Below, piece by piece: positions 8,201-15,909 of a stretch of DNA of 51,628 bases. Location of the stretch: positions 1-51,628 of the forward strand of contig CAMOUD010000003.1 in the NCBI GenBank assembly GCA_946626215.1, given 5' to 3'. The first letter of the stretch is position 1, and each line of letters starts with the position of its first letter. The notes under the pieces are model-generated. The model saw only the letters and a program-made list of their open reading frames with translations, was not told where the DNA came from and made no database searches. The DNA comes from an uncultured Lachnospiraceae bacterium. Its GTDB lineage: Bacteria; Bacillota; Clostridia; Lachnospirales; Lachnospiraceae. The position numbers were made by a program, and so were the translations under genes.

Positions 8201-9501
8201 ACCGTATTCATCAGGGCCTGGATCTGGGGCATGTACTGGCTGAGCTTCGTAACGGCCTGGAGCAGGGATGTCAGAGAGCTGGTATTCAGGGTCGAAAGAG
8301 TCTGGTTCAGGCCTGTGACGATGTCGTTCAGCCGGGTCCGGATGTCGGCCGAATCGATGGCGGCGGAAGCCCGGCCCGCGGCGTCGGACAGGGCCTGGGC
8401 CGCCTTCTGCAGGTCTTCGCTGGCCTTGTCCAGGTCGGTGCTGGCGTCGTTCAGGGCCTGTTCCGCCAGGTCCAGGGCTTCCTGGAGGCCGGCCAGGACC
8501 TCCTCGGTCGCGTCCTCTCCCGCGTCCGCCAGGGCCTGCACGGCGGCGTTGTAGTCCGCCTGGGCCTTCGTCAGGGCCGCCTGGGCGGTCTCCACGTTGC
8601 TTTTGGCCTCGTCATAGGCCGCCTGGGCCGTGTCCAGGGCATTCCTGGCCTCCTGGGCGGCCTGGTCCACCTTGTCCAGGGTGGACTGGACCCCCTTGAT
8701 CCTGTCGATCAGAGAGGAGATCTGTCCCTTCATGGCGCTCGTGGCGTCCGCCACCGGCTTGTCCAGCTGGCTGAAGATGCCGGAGGCCATAGTGGCCCCG
8801 AAGGAGGACTGGCGGTCCTGGAGCTGGTCCTGTCCGCTCTCCACCTGGGCCAGGGCGTCGTCCAGCTTCCTCTGGGCGTCGTCCAGCTGCTGGCGGGCCT
8901 CTCTCTGTACCCGGCCGTTGAGGCTGTCGATCTTGTCCTTGTTGAGCTCCACCTGGACGGTCCGGTCCACGATGCCGATGTCCGTCACCGAAGCGATCCC
9001 GTTCACGCGCTCGATATAGGGAATGACGTCCCGTTCCACGTAGTCGGAGAGCTGGTAGATGTCATAGCCCTCCCGCTCGATGCCCACATACATGGTGGCG
9101 ATCATGTCCATGGAGATCTCCAGGATGCTGGGGGTCCCGACGGAATCGGGCAGGGACCCGGAGGTCTGGTCCACGGCGCTGGAGATCTTGACCATGGCGG
9201 AATCCATGTTGGTGCCGTCGGCAAATTCCAGCTGGACCATGGAATAGTTCTCGGAGGAGACGGAATTGACGTTCTCCACGTTGGCAATGGTGCCCAGGGC
9301 CCTTTCCATGGGCTCCGTGACCTCCTTCTCCACCTTCTCGGGGCTGGCGCCCGGATAGGGAGTGAGCACCATGAGGAAGGGAAGGGAAATATCGGGCAGA
9401 AGATCTGTCTGCATCCGGGTGACCGAAACGAAGCCGAGGACGATGACGGCGATGACGGCGACCAGGATGGTAAAGGGTTTTCTGACGCTGAATCTGACCA
9501 T
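5245..9501 (-). CDS. RND family efflux permease with long coiled-coil insertion
   Basis: A 1418-aa AcrB/SwrC-type transporter, expected to export drugs, lipids or surfactants with proton drive. The N-terminus is typical (FSVRKPFTILVAV, first membrane helix), followed by the porter motif around PDISLP. TM4 carries GIGMLVDNSIVVMENI, where the first Asp of the relay pair is kept and the second is Asn, as in many Gram-positive members. Usual RND pumps are ~1030 aa. The excess is an Ala/Gln/Asp-rich heptad-like insertion in the first extracellular loop (about 190-545). A low-complexity stretch (AAQGGAAQGG, then EDDKEEDKED) sits in the second large loop. No membrane-fusion or outer-membrane partner is adjacent, which fits a monoderm. 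Regulatory sites lie upstream. Confidence 0.9.
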   Translation of the reverse strand: MVRFSVRKPFTILVAVIAVIVLGFVSVTRMQTDLLPDISLPFLMVLTPYPGASPEKVEKEVTEPMERALGTIANVENVNSVSSENYSMVQLEFADGTNMDSAMVKISSAVDQTSGSLPDSVGTPSILEISMDMIATMYVGIEREGYDIYQLSDYVERDVIPYIERVNGIASVTDIGIVDRTVQVELNKDKIDSLNGRVQREARQQLDDAQRKLDDALAQVESGQDQLQDRQSSFGATMASGIFSQLDKPVADATSAMKGQISSLIDRIKGVQSTLDKVDQAAQEARNALDTAQAAYDEAKSNVETAQAALTKAQADYNAAVQALADAGEDATEEVLAGLQEALDLAEQALNDASTDLDKASEDLQKAAQALSDAAGRASAAIDSADIRTRLNDIVTGLNQTLSTLNTSSLTSLLQAVTKLSQYMPQIQALMNTVSAMDTSGQTGPSVDAVIGAMEGVSASMDRVPDIVNGMEKLYGGLTQAQLSAAVGFSTAAGQLMDAQNQLKNAQTQLEASREQVLKTANLDALLNLNTLSGMIYAQNFAMPAGYIDDKNDQSWLLKVGDAYDDSEDIAGALLCDVDPIGTVRLMDVADVTVIDNAGDMYAKLNGHDAILLSIYKSSAAGTNAVSRDAAAAIAELEERDEGLHVVTLMDQGEYITMIVSDIFRSMILGALLAILILALFLKDWKPTVLVGLGIPLSVLLALVLMYFSDLSLNMMTLSGLSLGIGMLVDNSIVVMENIFRLRGRGLPAPRAAVQGAKQVAGAIIASTLTTVCVFLPMVFTSGTVRELLVPMALSISFCLLASLLVAMTVIPAAGSTILRNTEPKRNRFMERVQERYDPFLRWCLRHKLATLAAAIVLLVISIIRLVTMGIVILPEMNGDDIQVTITTPEECTREESYAIVDQVTEAVASVEGVRDVGTMSSGATLGLLTSLGGDSDAYGSYLCYVTPEEGVDFSSRMAEMCDEIMAATEGLGAEVSASTGGMSDMSALVGQGLTINIYGASTERLEEIRSDVAAIVSQVEGFGEVDTGEDEKEQALHLYIDKDKAMSCGLTVAQIYGQIAGRISTRVTSTTITSGDVQLEVVILDETDPLTVENLMDMEFDSASMTAAAQGGAAQGGAASSGDMASMAAMLGSDAEDDKEEDKEDTVHTLSEFAVLEVTDSLSSINRRNLTGYLTLTAETLEGYNTALLSRDLQRRLDEYQAPMGYTVEIEGETSQVNDMVRQMGELMALALLFIYLVMVAQFQSLLSPFIVLFTIPLAFTGGMLGLILAGQQLSMMSLMGFLILMGTVVNNGIVFVDYANQLRQGGMEREDALVYTGRTRMRPILMTALTTILAMSGLIFGSGMGSQMGSGMAIVIAAGLIYGTLMTLVIIPVMYDIFYRRPPLNVDVGDDLDEAPDDAAQFMEELRARGEGAGPA

Positions 9502-9547
9502 AGGGGAATCCTGTATCCTTACATCTTAATGACGAATGGAAAAAACA

Positions 9548-9565
9548 CATGTAGCATGCTACATG
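9548..9565. promoter_or_regulatory. 18-bp perfect palindrome in the RND leader
   Basis: CATGTAGCATGCTACATG is an exact palindrome about 50 bases upstream of the RND ATG. It could be a MarR- or TetR-type operator. On the minus strand it is followed by TGTTTTTT, so as RNA it could also form a short stem with a T-run, that is an attenuator-like element. The sequence alone does not decide between these. Confidence 0.55.
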
Positions 9566-9793
9566 ATAAAGGCAACGGGCATGAAAAGCAACAATTCAGG
9601 ACCAGAAAAAAGGAAAAACAGGCCCTGTGACAGGCGATCCTGAGTCCGGGAGGGCCGGTCTTCAGAGAGGGCCGGCATGGACGCGCAGAAGGCCCATCCA
9701 GCCCTTTTTGGACCCATTCCCGATATCTTGATAGTCCGGAAACAAAATCCTCTTATTTTGGCAAATACAGGCCAATTCAGAAGAAACAAAACT

Positions 9794-9814
9794 TTGACCG
9801 ACTCAGTCAGTCAA
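9794..9814. promoter_or_regulatory. TetR-type operator-like inverted repeat
   Basis: TTGACCGACTCAGTCAGTCAA is an imperfect 21-base palindrome (TTGAC-GACT-AGTC-GTCAA halves) of the form bound by many Firmicute TetR regulators of efflux genes. It lies ~290 bases upstream of the RND start in a long AT-richer leader. No TetR gene is in the window. The rest of the 9502-10044 gap holds only short ORFs (9559-9789, 9855-10040) that I judge non-coding. Confidence 0.55.
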
Positions 9815-10044
9815 TATATCAGTCTTATATCATATCGTTTCAGTTCCGACATGTTCATGCGCAATTCGATTTCTTAGTTTTCTTCCGGTTTTCCAGCCCT
9901 GCAGGACCAGCTTTTTTGTCCCGGTTCCCCTCTCCTTCCCTCCCTTGCCGGGCCGGAAGCCTTCTCTTCCGGGGTCCCCGGTCACAGGGAAGGCTCCCTC
10001 CAGCCTCGGAATTCCCGCTGACCGAATCCCTGACCGCCACGAAA

Positions 10045-10080
10045 AAAAGGTCCTCTGCCGGGATCAGCAGAGGACCTTTT
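10045..10080 (-). terminator. Terminator of the dcw cluster after ftsZ
   Basis: The stem AAAAGGTCCTCTGC with an 8-base loop and exact complement is followed on the minus strand by TTT. It lies 40 bases past the ftsZ stop and closes the division cluster. Confidence 0.85.
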
Positions 10081-10119
10081 CAAAGTATCATCTCATTTTT
10101 AAGGATGGATCCGATCAGA

Positions 10120-11256
10120 TTATCTTCTTCCGTCCTTTCTCAGGAAGGAGGGAACATCCAGGCTCTGGGGCCTGACACCGGAGGAACCGGTCCTGGGAGC
10201 GCTGGCGCCGCCCTTGGACATCTGGGAACGGAAGCCTTCCTTGAGGGTGCTGCCGTAAGGGGAGCTGCCGCCGCCGTAGATGGGAGCCGCGGGTTCGGAA
10301 GCTGCCTTGGACCCGATGCCGGTGGCGATCACGGTCACATTGCAGGCATCCTGGTTGGACTCATCATACATGGCGCCGAAGATGATGTTGATATCTTCGC
10401 CGACCTGGTCCTGGACATAGCCGACCGCCTCGGAAGCGTCGGTCAGGGAGATGTCGCCGGAGATGTTGATGATGACATCGGTAGCGCCGGTGACGGAGGT
10501 CTCCAGCAGAGGGCTCTCGACTGCCATCTTGACCGCGTCGATCGCCTTGGTCTCGCCGCTGCCGTAGCCGATGCCGATGTGGGCTACGCCCTTGTCGCGC
10601 ATAACGGTCTGGACATCCGCGAAGTCCAGGTTGATGATGGCGGGCTGGTTGATCAGGTCTGTAATACCCTGGACTGCCTGCTGCAGGACTTCGTCAGCCT
10701 TCTTCAGAGCTTCGGGGAAGGTGGTCCTTCTGTCCATGATCTGCAGGAGCTTGTCATTGGGGATCACGATCAGGGTATCTACGTTTTCCTTAATGTTCTC
10801 AATGCCGGCCAGAGCGTTCTTCATACGCTTGCCGCCTTCAAAAGTGAAAGGCTTGGTCACAACGCCCACGGTCAGGATGCCCATTTCCTTGGCGATCCTG
10901 GAAACAATGGGAGCCGCGCCGGTCCCGGTACCGCCGCCCATGCCGCAGGTAACGAAGACCATGTCCGCGCCCTTGAGGGCTTCGGAGATTTCATCCGCGC
11001 TCTCTTCGGCTGCCTTCATGCCGACCTCAGGCTGCGCGCCGGCGCCCAGTCCCTTGGTCAGCTTCTCACCGATCTGCAGAAGCTTGGGAGCTCTGCAATA
11101 GGTAAGTGCCTGTACATCGGTGTTCACACCGATGAATTCTACATCTGTAACATCTACGTCCACCATACGGTTGACCGCATTGTTGCCGGCCCCGCCTACG
11201 CCTACAACCTTGATCTTGCAAGCGGGTTCTGCATCGTTGGTCTTGATCTCAAGCAC
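10120..11256 (-). CDS. ftsZ: Cell division protein FtsZ
   Basis: Tubulin-like GTPase that polymerises into the division ring. The GTP-binding core begins at [16 protein letters not shown], the tubulin signature is [10 protein letters not shown] (near 107-116), and the C-terminal partner-binding peptide is DVPSFLRK near the end. The length of 378 aa is normal. The start codon is GTG (reverse of CAC at 11254-11256), preceded by AAGGAGG at about 9 bases. It is the last gene of the dcw cluster and has its own promoter and AT-rich leader, so FtsZ can be made independently of the upstream wall genes. ftsA is not adjacent. Confidence 0.98.
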   Translation of the reverse strand: MLEIKTNDAEPACKIKVVGVGGAGNNAVNRMVDVDVTDVEFIGVNTDVQALTYCRAPKLLQIGEKLTKGLGAGAQPEVGMKAAEESADEISEALKGADMVFVTCGMGGGTGTGAAPIVSRIAKEMGILTVGVVTKPFTFEGGKRMKNALAGIENIKENVDTLIVIPNDKLLQIMDRRTTFPEALKKADEVLQQAVQGITDLINQPAIINLDFADVQTVMRDKGVAHIGIGYGSGETKAIDAVKMAVESPLLETSVTGATDVIINISGDISLTDASEAVGYVQDQVGEDINIIFGAMYDESNQDACNVTVIATGIGSKAASEPAAPIYGGGSSPYGSTLKEGFRSQMSKGGASAPRTGSSGVRPQSLDVPSFLRKDGRR

Positions 11257-11341
11257 GATAAGTTCCCTCCTTAAAATGATATTATTCTGAATTTCGAATT
11301 CCGGCGCGATCCGGAACCGTCAAAGATATTGAACGGTTTTA

Positions 11342-11370
11342 ATATTACAATCGAATATCCAAATAATCAA
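11342..11370 (-). promoter_or_regulatory. ftsZ promoter
   Basis: On the minus strand TTGATT, 17 bases, TAATAT gives a good sigma-A promoter in the divIB-ftsZ gap. The predicted start leaves a ~75-base leader. That leader contains a TTCCGG/CCGGAA hairpin and the AT-rich GAATTCGAAATTC. Confidence 0.65.
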
Positions 11371-11379
11371 TTGCTTTTT

Positions 11380-12228
11380 TCAGAATTTTTTCTGAAGAAA
11401 GACCTCTTTTGTATCTGACGTGAGTGTCGTTAAGTTGATAATTCCGCTCCTTCCGTCCAATTCATTCATCAGATTGCGGATTTTAACGACTTTGAGGTCG
11501 TAGCCGGAATTGGTCCCCAGGATGATCTGGACATCACCGTAATCCGCGGTGACACTGCCGTTTTCATTGATGGAAACCTTGCTGACACTGACGTCATATT
11601 TGCGGAGGGTGTTGAGAGCGTGCAGGATGGTCCGGAAACCTGCCTCTGACCGGGTCTCCAGCCTCTCTCCCGCGGAAGCGTCGGCGAATTCAACGCCGCT
11701 GACACAGGGCACGCCGTAGATGGTCTTGGCGGATCGTTCCATAACGACCCCTTCACTGTTGATGTAGATATTATCATCCTGAAAAGGAATGTAGCCGACC
11801 AGTTCCTTTTCATGCACGATGACATTGATCTCGGTGGGGCTCAGCATGGTCACCTGGACCGATTCCACGAAGGGAAGGTCCCTGACCCTGCGGTCATGAT
11901 AGGCCAGGGAAAGGAGGAAGGTATTGTCTCCGATCCGGCCGGATTCCACATAGGATTCCATCTCGTCGTTGGTATAGATGGTATTGCCGATCACGTGGAC
12001 CTCTTGCGCCCGGAAGAAGGTCAGGATCAGGGCTGCCGTCACCACAAGGGCGAGGAGAAGGGCCAGGACAAGGTTTCTGGTGGTCAGAAGGGGAACCTGC
12101 TCCTCCTGAGCCTCCGTGTCCGCGTATCCTCCGAAGGCCCGGCGGCCTGCCGCCCGGGGGGCGGATACAGGTTCAGGTCCCAGAGAATCCAGAAAGATGA
12201 AGTCCTTTAATTCGTTGTCTCTTGTCAT
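11380..12228 (-). CDS. divIB: Cell division protein DivIB/FtsQ
   Basis: Bitopic divisome protein that forms a complex with FtsL and DivIC. It has a cytoplasmic N-terminal ~49 residues, one membrane helix (about 50-70, NLVLALLLALVVTAALIL), then a POTRA domain starting at AQEVHVIGN and the FtsQ/DivIB beta domain (SPTEINVIVHEKELVGYIP). The length of 282 aa is typical. murG, often found between ftsW and divIB, is missing; only 61 bases separate this gene from ftsW. Confidence 0.93.
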   Translation of the reverse strand: MTRDNELKDFIFLDSLGPEPVSAPRAAGRRAFGGYADTEAQEEQVPLLTTRNLVLALLLALVVTAALILTFFRAQEVHVIGNTIYTNDEMESYVESGRIGDNTFLLSLAYHDRRVRDLPFVESVQVTMLSPTEINVIVHEKELVGYIPFQDDNIYINSEGVVMERSAKTIYGVPCVSGVEFADASAGERLETRSEAGFRTILHALNTLRKYDVSVSKVSINENGSVTADYGDVQIILGTNSGYDLKVVKIRNLMNELDGRSGIINLTTLTSDTKEVFLQKKF

Positions 12229-12289
12229 GGCTGCCTCTCTCTACGCCGGCCCCCGCAGGGCGCCGATGCGGTTTGGAGTCTGTGAATGG

Positions 12290-13477
12290 TTACTGTTTTT
12301 TACGGGGCAGGCCCCGGGCTACACTTAGTACGATCCCGATCTCCGCCAGCAGGATCACGACGGAGGAACCGCCGTAGCTGATGAAGGGAAGGGAAACGCC
12401 CGTATTGGGGATGCTGTTGGTCACAACAGCGATGTTCAGGATGACCTGGACGGAAATCTGGGTCATGACGCCCACCACCAGGAGGGCTCCGTAAAGATCA
12501 TCCGCGTTGGAAGCGATGACCACGCATCTCCAGATCAGGAGCAGGTACATGAGCATGACGGCGATGGCGCCGAAGAAGCCCAGCTCCTCGCAGATGATGG
12601 AAAAGATCATGTCGTTCTGCAGCTCCGGGACGTGTCCCAGCTTCTGCAGGCTCTGGCCCAGTCCCTTGCCGAAGAGGCCGCCCGAGCCGATGGCGTAGAG
12701 GGCCTGCAGGGTCTGATAGCCTCTGCCGGAGGCGTATGCCTGCGGATCCAGCCAGGCCAGGATCCTCTCTCCCCGGAAGCCCATACCGGTGCTGCCGGTA
12801 TTCGCCGCGTTCCTGACTATGAGCCAGACCACGCCGGCCGCGCCGGCCACGCCCGCTACGGCGAGAGCGATAAAGCGCTTGTAATCCGGACAGGCCACAA
12901 AGAGGATCCCGAAAACGATGGCCATGACGATGATGGCCGAGCTCAGGTTGTCCGTGATCTTCCAGAGAAGGCCGGCGGCCAGGGCTGCCGGAAACAGGGG
13001 GCCGATAAAGCCCGGAAGGGTCCGGATGGACCGGCCGATCCGTTCAACAATATAGGCTCCGAACATGATCAGGCCCAGCTTGGCGATCTCGGAGGGCTGG
13101 ATGGAGATCCCATGAAAGTAGAGCCACCTGGTGGCGCCGTTGGCGGTCGAGCCGAAGGGGATGGTCAGGAAGACCAGCATCAGGGACAATACGTAAATAT
13201 AGGGCCCGAAATAGCGCCAGATGGAATAGGGGATCAGGGCTGCCACCAGCATGGCAAAGAGCCCCAGGACCGTGAACAGGAACTGCTTTCTCAGATAGAA
13301 GGCGGGATCTCCCTGCTTGACGGTGGCGGTGTAGGAGGTAGTGGAATACAGGACGATCAGGCCAAAGGCCAGGAGGGTCAGGATGATCAGGATCAGAAGA
13401 TAATCCACGTACCGCTCCGGTCTCTTCTTTTTGGCCCCGTCCGCGGCCTTTTCCGGCCGCCTGAAAATCGCCGGCAT
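12290..13477 (-). CDS. ftsW: Septal peptidoglycan glycosyltransferase FtsW
   Basis: SEDS-family polytopic membrane enzyme that polymerises lipid II at the septum together with the class B PBP. About ten hydrophobic segments start after VDYLLILIILTLLAFG. Family motifs visible are LQNDMIFSIICEELGFFG, where the conserved Asp lies in the large extracellular loop, and PFISYGGSS near the C-terminus. The length is 395 aa. The position next to murD and upstream of divIB points to FtsW rather than RodA. Confidence 0.94.
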   Translation of the reverse strand: MPAIFRRPEKAADGAKKKRPERYVDYLLILIILTLLAFGLIVLYSTTSYTATVKQGDPAFYLRKQFLFTVLGLFAMLVAALIPYSIWRYFGPYIYVLSLMLVFLTIPFGSTANGATRWLYFHGISIQPSEIAKLGLIMFGAYIVERIGRSIRTLPGFIGPLFPAALAAGLLWKITDNLSSAIIVMAIVFGILFVACPDYKRFIALAVAGVAGAAGVVWLIVRNAANTGSTGMGFRGERILAWLDPQAYASGRGYQTLQALYAIGSGGLFGKGLGQSLQKLGHVPELQNDMIFSIICEELGFFGAIAVMLMYLLLIWRCVVIASNADDLYGALLVVGVMTQISVQVILNIAVVTNSIPNTGVSLPFISYGGSSVVILLAEIGIVLSVARGLPRKKQ

Positions 13478-13489
13478 AGTCGTCCTTCC

Positions 13490-14872
13490 TTACTGGCCGT
13501 CAGCCAGGCCGAGGACATAGCTTCGGAAGACATCGCCCCGCTGCTCAAAGTTGTCGAACATGCCCCAGCTGGCGCAGGCAGGTGAAAGGAGGACGCTGTC
13601 CCCGGGCTCCGCCAGGGAGGTGCACAGGCGCATGCATTCTTCAAAGGTCCCGCAGAAGTGGATCCTGTCAAAGCCGTGGGCTCTGGCGCAGTCCGCGATG
13701 GCCTGGGCCGTCTCTCCTACCAGGACCAGAGCCTTGACCTTGCCGTCAAAGGCCTCGATCCATTCGTCAAAGGTATTCTTCTTATCGTAGCCGCCTCCGA
13801 TCAGGACCGTAGGTCTCTCCATGGCACGGATGCCCTGGATGGCCGCGTCCGGATTGGTGGCCTTGGAGTCGTTGTAATAGGAAACGCCGTTCTTTTCGGC
13901 GATGAACTCGATCCTGTGGGGGACGGGAGGGAAGTCCCTGACCACCTTCAGGATGGTCTCAAAGGACAGGCCCGCCGCGTGGGCCATGGCGATGGCAGCC
14001 ATGACATTCTCCACGTTGCACCTGCCCACCAGGCGCATGTCGTGGATATTCATAAGGCGAATGGGATCCTGTCCCTTTTCCAGCCTGCATAAGATCTCCT
14101 CTCCGGCCTGGAAGTAGCCGGTCTCCGGCTCCTCCTCGGAGGAGAACCAGATGACCCTGGCCGGGCAGGCGCCCTGGCCGAAGCGGCGGAGCCGCTCGTC
14201 CATGTAGTTGAGGACGCAGAAGTCATCTGCCGTCTGGTTCTTTGTGATCATCTCCTTGGCCGCCTCATAGTTGTCCATGGTGTAATGGCGGTAGAGGTGG
14301 TCAGGCGTGATGTTCAGGATGGCCGATACATGGGGGTGGAGAGAATCGATGCTTTCCAGCTGGAAGCTGGAGATCTCGGCGACGCTGACCGAATCCGGCC
14401 GGGTCTCCATGGCCTCTCTCGCGTAGGAGTAGCCGATATTGCCCACCACATGGACCGCGTCATAGGCGGCCTTCATGATCTCGCCCAGAAGGGTGGTCGT
14501 GGTGGTCTTGCCGTTGGTGCCGGTAATGCCCAGGAGAAGGCCCTGTTCACACTGATAGCCCAGCTCCAGCTCGGACCAGATGGGGATCTGTCTTTCCCGC
14601 AGGGCGCTGACCAGGGGAGAGTCCGTAGGGACGGCCGGGGACAGGACCACGTATTCGGGGTCTCCCACATTGTCGGCCGTGATCTCGCCCACGATGACCT
14701 GGCCGTATTCTCTGTCCTCTTCCAGGAAGCTGTCCCGGATCCCCCGGACACTGGCCTTGGGGGACTGGTCTGCCAGGAGGGCAATGGCTCCCTGCTGGTG
14801 GAGCAGGTGCATGGCGCCGATGCCGCTCCTTCCGGAGCCAACGACCAGGAATTTCTTATCTGTAAATTTCAT
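13490..14872 (-). CDS. murD: UDP-N-acetylmuramoylalanine--D-glutamate ligase MurD
   Basis: Cytosolic ATP-dependent ligase that adds D-Glu to UDP-MurNAc-L-Ala. The N-terminal Rossmann domain starts VVGSGRSGIGA, the ATP P-loop is GITGTNGKTTTTTLLGEI (about residues 113-130), the central domain carries NITPDHLYRH, and the C-terminal domain includes YNDSKATNPDA. The length of 460 aa is normal. It is 12 bases upstream of ftsW and 13 downstream of mraY, in one operon. Confidence 0.97.
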   Translation of the reverse strand: MKFTDKKFLVVGSGRSGIGAMHLLHQQGAIALLADQSPKASVRGIRDSFLEEDREYGQVIVGEITADNVGDPEYVVLSPAVPTDSPLVSALRERQIPIWSELELGYQCEQGLLLGITGTNGKTTTTTLLGEIMKAAYDAVHVVGNIGYSYAREAMETRPDSVSVAEISSFQLESIDSLHPHVSAILNITPDHLYRHYTMDNYEAAKEMITKNQTADDFCVLNYMDERLRRFGQGACPARVIWFSSEEEPETGYFQAGEEILCRLEKGQDPIRLMNIHDMRLVGRCNVENVMAAIAMAHAAGLSFETILKVVRDFPPVPHRIEFIAEKNGVSYYNDSKATNPDAAIQGIRAMERPTVLIGGGYDKKNTFDEWIEAFDGKVKALVLVGETAQAIADCARAHGFDRIHFCGTFEECMRLCTSLAEPGDSVLLSPACASWGMFDNFEQRGDVFRSYVLGLADGQ

Positions 14873-14885
14873 ATTCTGACTTTCC

Positions 14886-15872
14886 TTACCAGACGCCCAG
14901 AAGCGCTGCCGCGCATAAGAGGACGGTCACGATCGTAAATACTGCGACTACCCGGACCTCGGACCAGCCGCCCATCTCGAAATGATGGTGGATGGGAGCC
15001 ATCCGGAAGATCCGTTTGCCCTTGGAGGCCTTGAAATACACGACCTGGATCATGACGGAGATGACCTCGATCATGTAGATGAATCCCACGATGGGAATAA
15101 AGAGGGGCAGCTGCATCATGTAGGCCATGCCGGCCACGAAGCCGCCCAGGGCCAGGGACCCAGTGTCTCCCATGAAGATCCTGGCCGGATAGGCGTTGTA
15201 GACCAGGAAGGCCAGAAGGCCGCCGATCATGGCCGCCCCGGCAGGGGCTGAAGCCGAACCGGTCAGGCAGGCCGCCAGGACCAGGAAGAGGGAAACGGCC
15301 ACGGTAACGGAGGAGGAAAGACCATCCACTCCGTCCGTGAAGTTGGTTCCGTTGACGGTGGCCACGGCGATGAAGACCAGGGCCGCCATATTACCGTAGA
15401 AGCCAAAATCCAGGAAGGTGCCCGGCATAAAGGGGATCTTCATGGAAAGGGGGATCTTGTTGATCTCCATGACATACCAGGCAAAGCCGAGGCTGACCAG
15501 GATCTGGAGGATCATCTTCTGCCAGGCCCGGAGTCCCATGGACCTTTTCAGGACGACCTTGATGTAGTCGTCGATGAAGCCGACCAGGCCGAAGCCAGCG
15601 GTCAGGATCAGGACCGGGATCACCTCCCGGTTGTCCGCCTGAATGGCGCAGTAGGCGGCTGCTGCCGCCAGGCCCAGAAGGAACATAAGGCCGCCCATAT
15701 TGGGGGTGCCGGTCTTGGCCAGGTGAGACTGGGGACCGTCGGTCCTTTCAGTCTGGCCCGCCTTGAGCCGCCTCAGGAAGGGGATCAGGAACCTGCCCGA
15801 TACCAGGGTGACGGCGAAGGCGATCATAAAGGGAATTACCAGGGCGGACAGGTCCGCTTCTCTGTAAATCAT
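14886..15872 (-). CDS. mraY: Phospho-N-acetylmuramoyl-pentapeptide-transferase MraY
   Basis: Integral membrane enzyme that moves phospho-MurNAc-pentapeptide to undecaprenyl phosphate to form lipid I. About ten membrane segments are expected. Active-site motifs are GFIDDYIKV, NFTDGVDGL and FMGDTGSLALGG, with the HHH-type motif as PIHHHFEMGGW. The length is 328 aa. It lies between the PBP gene and murD in the dcw operon. Confidence 0.97.
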   Translation of the reverse strand: MIYREADLSALVIPFMIAFAVTLVSGRFLIPFLRRLKAGQTERTDGPQSHLAKTGTPNMGGLMFLLGLAAAAAYCAIQADNREVIPVLILTAGFGLVGFIDDYIKVVLKRSMGLRAWQKMILQILVSLGFAWYVMEINKIPLSMKIPFMPGTFLDFGFYGNMAALVFIAVATVNGTNFTDGVDGLSSSVTVAVSLFLVLAACLTGSASAPAGAAMIGGLLAFLVYNAYPARIFMGDTGSLALGGFVAGMAYMMQLPLFIPIVGFIYMIEVISVMIQVVYFKASKGKRIFRMAPIHHHFEMGGWSEVRVVAVFTIVTVLLCAAALLGVW

Positions 15873-15909
15873 ATTGTCTGTTTCCTCGAATTCTTATAGT
15901 TGGGAAGGC

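Noticed and set aside
6961-9630. 889-aa plus-strand ORF opposite the RND gene
   Set aside because: Repetitive Gly/Val/Asp/Gln composition mirrors the coiled-coil codons of the permease; no ribosome site or domain.
9559-9789. 76-aa minus-strand ORF in the RND leader
   Set aside because: No ribosome site or recognisable pattern, and it contains the edge of the operator region; probably chance.
9855-10040. 61-aa minus-strand ORF between ftsZ and the RND gene
   Set aside because: Highly basic, low-information sequence with no conserved pattern; the region looks regulatory.
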